From assembly GCF_021018895.1 (NCBI RefSeq), contig NC_079368.1, positions 9,617,001 through 9,681,000 of the forward strand: a stretch of 64,000 bases of DNA, read 5' to 3'. This stretch comes from Seriola aureovittata (taxonomy: Eukaryota; Chordata; Actinopteri; Carangiformes; Carangidae). Under the pieces are notes generated by a model that saw only the letters and a program-made list of their open reading frames with translations, was not told where the DNA came from and made no database searches. Position 1 is the stretch's first letter. Each line of letters starts with the position of its first letter. Position numbers and translations under genes: made by a program. Of this stretch, positions 60,881 to 64,000 are shown one piece after another.

Positions 60881-61777
60881 GCTGAGACAATGAGCCAGAA
60901 AAAGCAATATAGGAAGTTGGTGTTGATAAACAACATACATGTCTGTATTGTGATGAATTCTTACCTGAAACAATATAAATGCTTTAGTTAAAGAGCAGTT
61001 GGCTTGTTGTGTGTAATTGATGGTATTGGGTTATATGGATAAACACGCCACATGTATAGTAGGTGAGCCACATGTATGAGTCCAGGTAACATCGACAGAG
61101 AGCAGATCTGCACTTATGGGTCATTACTATTACTATTCACTTTGACCCATGTTTGGAACTGGAGACATAATTTCTTAATCATGACAGGCAGGGAGGAGTT
61201 CATTGTCCTCACAGTGACACATCTGTGTAACAGTCAACGTGATCAAAGCTGAAGGCTGACCTTGTAAAAGATACGGTCAGTACTTTAATGACAATTGCTT
61301 CTAATCTTTTGTCAGTTTTACGTAATATTACAGATTCGGGATCAAGACAAAAACACCAAAACAGTACATTACAAAATCTACAAACATACGACAAACAAAC
61401 CAATTATATGTCTTTGGTCTCATTTGGACTAAACCACTGAATCCTATGTTTGGAATACACACATACGGTACAAAACTATCAGATGTTGAATCTCTCATCC
61501 AAATCCTTGAAATAAAAAGTAATGTCATGGACAGTTTCTGGCAATGTTGTGCAATGTTTCCTTGTCACATCCTTCTGCATCCTGCAGTAAGATGGCTCAT
61601 TTCTCCCCTAGGATAACTCAGTATCAAGCAATATGCCAAAACACAGGAGGTAATTCAAGGATGAAAATAGCACAGTGACTCTGTCAACAACTCAGTCAGT
61701 TGGTACTCACTACTTCAGTCCAGGCTGATATATTTAATAATATTATATATATTATATATAGTAATATATAATTAGAC
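60881..61777. other. Downstream region of the es1-like gene
   Basis: Non-coding. It holds the 3' UTR; the candidate poly(A) signal is AATAAA at 61511-61516, with a weaker AATATA at about 60972. A short AT palindrome-like run (TATATATTATATATAG) lies at about 61744-61760. Confidence 0.5.
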
Positions 61778-62175
61778 ATTCATGGTCCCCAGGGGATTTA
61801 TCAAATGATCCCCAGACTTTTACTCTACCATCACTAAGGGATTGATATTTTTGGCTTTTAGTGAAATGTCTCAGCGACTACTGGATGGATTGTCATGAAA
61901 TTTGACACAGATGTTCATGTTCCCCTTAAGATGAACTTTAATCACTTTGATTATTCTTTGACTTTTCATGTAGCCTCAACTTCAGGTCAAATCCCCATCA
62001 GCCTCAGCTGTACTACTACTACAGCAGCTGTAGATGGTGAACATTGCACCTGCTAAACATTACCATGTCAGCATTGGCGCTTCAAGTGTGCTCACATTAG
62101 TATATAGCTCAGAGCAATTCTATATTTAAGGCCTTACAGAGCTGCAAGCGTGACTGTAGATTCTTACTCTCTTAG
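61778..62175 (+). repeat. Percomorph interspersed repeat
   Basis: The words run in a recognised order: CATGGTCCCCAGGGGAT, GTGAAATGTCTCAGCGACTA, CTGGATGGATTGTCATGAAA, GTTCCCCTTAAGATGAA, CATCAGCCTCAGCTGTACTA, GATGGTGAACATTGCACCTG and CAGAGCTGCAAGCGTGACTG. This is a very widespread non-coding element of spiny-rayed fishes. It is one of the better clues to the organism. Family name not assigned; boundaries approximate. Confidence 0.75.
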
Positions 62176-64000
62176 TTTTAGGACTTTTACAGTGTGTATG
62201 GATTTCCAAAGCAAGTTCATGAGGAGAATTAAAGAAGTGGAGCGCAAAAAGGTAGAGACCTTTTAAGCCTGCTTCTTTATGTGGCTAACACAAAATATGT
62301 GATTGCTATACTGACACAAACATGTACACTGAATATGGATAAAATTGTTTCACTGGTGAGAGCCACACCACGCAAGTGTGTGATTGAAAGTTAATATGAG
62401 AGAAGCATCTCCGGTGTTGTGCCTGCCAACCCTAGCTGGTACCTGGATAGGTGAGTGGCATGCACAGGTTTCACTGAGAGAAGAAGAAAGGAGGGATAAG
62501 AGAATAAATGAGTGTGAATAGGAATTGGCAAAGGAAGGGATGAGAGGATGGATTAACCAGGTATAGGCCGGCTTGACGGATTATCACAGGTGTGGCTGTG
62601 CTCTGGAAATGAAGTTAATGAGTTGGCATGATCAAGTTAAAGAGTAACGAAGTTCATTGTCACATGCTGTTCCTCAAAGCACTAAAAAGAAGCAACACTC
62701 ACTCTTTCTGGTACATTAAGAATAAAACAATTTATTCATTACAAACATATAAAAATGACAAAAACAACCAGGTGGCAAGATATAAAAATTTCCAGTTTGT
62801 ACAAAACTTCCAAACCCATCATCAGAAATGCATACTCACTCCATATGAAGAATTTCATCTGGATTATAATTAAATCTAAAACGAACGCTGAATCTCTCCA
62901 AAGTATAGCTACAAAGATATTCTTTAAATCTCTGTTTGTCAGGTGATGTACAAAAACAGCTTTTGTCATTTTTCAGTAAAAAAAAACAAAAAAAAAAACA
63001 GGTTAATGGGCACAAAATTCATAACAGACTTGTAATTCCAATGCAAAATCAGAAGTCAATGAAATATTCACAGTGTTGCCTTCACATCCGTGATGTGAAT
63101 TGTAAACATTGTTGCATATCGTAACTCACCTCAGTAAATATACAGAAATATTTATCATGAGCAAAACTTATGTCAAGAAAACGTTCAATCATTTTTAATC
63201 CTCTGATCAGTTTTGTCTGATGAGTGTGTCGGCTCAACCCTTCCAGTGTCAATCAACTAATATACTCCCAACAAAGTATATAAGGCAAAATTTGTTTCCC
63301 CTGTTTTACAGTATCTCTTATTTAATCACAGAGGAACGTTTGACGGATTCAGGTTGAGTAAAGTAGCATTTTTTCATCTGATGAAATGATGAAGAGGAAT
63401 ATACAACAGCAGGGTCCATTTACATTAAGGTACATATAAACATTTGTACAATTTGAACAGATAGTAGGAGGTTATATGAATAAAGTCTCCATGGGGGAAC
63501 ATTACTGTAGCAGATAATATGTAGGAAACATGAAATGAATTCAGGGAACCTGCAGGTAAATCACAGTGGCAAATTCTTCTCTTAAATACAGAAAAGTATT
63601 GTTTGGAGTTTCAGTATAAAAGTTAGGGAGCATGAACTGATAAGCGCTTTTGTGTCAAAGTACAACTGTCAGAGTTGTCTAATCATGTGATCTTTAATTA
63701 CTATTAGTTCAGTACTTTTTGTCATGCTCAGAGGGAGATGGTGGTGAAAATGCTGTGAGCACTGTTTGATTGGGAACACAGACAAACAGATGCTATCTTG
63801 GACAGAGACTTACATAATTGTCATTAGCATCCCTTTATTATCAAAGGGAAGTGTTTGCAATAGAAATGAATTTGAGATACAGCCTTCATTGTGTAGCATG
63901 CATCATGCTGCTGCTTTTACAATCGGGTCTTTCTAAAGTCTCTACAGTAAACCTGTCTTAGTCAAGGGTAAGCATTTCATTACTCAAAGGAGCCCTGCGT
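62176..64000. other. AT-rich right end, no gene seen
   Basis: No coding exon could be supported. On the minus strand an AATAAA (plus TTTATT, 62731-62736) stands at the left edge of a long AT-rich, stop-rich stretch. This would suit the 3' UTR of a leftward gene lying beyond base 64000. An A-run lies at 62980-62999. Confidence 0.4.

Overview
The window is from a ray-finned fish nuclear genome, most likely a spiny-rayed (percomorph) teleost. The evidence is interrupted genes with GT-AG introns, vertebrate protein families at fish-like divergence, many (CA)n/(GT)n microsatellites, and several interspersed repeats recognisable from teleosts (best at 61778-62175, 34003-34330 and 23200-23465). There are no bacterial, viral or CRISPR features. 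Exon models were built by reading splice sites and codon phase by eye. Comparisons with human or mouse proteins are from memory, not from a search.

Layout, left to right. (1) 773-15498, minus strand: two tmc2-like mechanotransduction-channel genes head to tail. The right one (6069-15498) is complete, with 20 coding exons and a predicted 978 aa. The left one (773-2759) has only its first four coding exons here and continues past base 1. The first four exons of both genes have the same intron phases (1,1,2,2). (2) 15.5-24.3 kb: gene-poor, packed with dinucleotide repeats. (3) 24.28-32.16 kb, plus: zfand5, with a GC-rich promoter, a 5' intron of about 3.6 kb, five coding exons (208 aa) and a 1.9 kb 3' UTR. 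(4) 32.2-35.3 kb: intergenic repeats. (5) 35647-47737, plus: snrnp200 (Brr2 helicase), 44 coding exons, 2136 aa. (6) 48607-51368, minus: ciao1, seven exons, 331 aa, convergent with snrnp200. (7) 52682-53586, plus: tmem127, three exons, 237 aa. (8) 55564-60880, plus: an es1/gatd3-type mitochondrial protein, seven exons, 269 aa. Its last intron looks like a U12-type AT-AC intron, and the family cysteine at the nucleophile elbow is a serine. (9) 60.9-64 kb: no gene seen; a percomorph repeat and AT-rich sequence.

The genes do not form one pathway. snrnp200, ciao1 and tmem127 keep the order and relative orientation known from mammals (spliceosome remodelling, cytosolic Fe-S delivery, mTORC1 control). 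zfand5 and the tmc genes form a second block; in human, ZFAND5 lies near TMC1. The observations most worth following are the tandem tmc2 pair with its paired small exons, a long UG repeat just before the tmc exon that encodes the family signature, a GC-AG intron, the two alternative tmc C-termini, the AT-AC intron, and the Cys-to-Ser change in the ES1-like protein.
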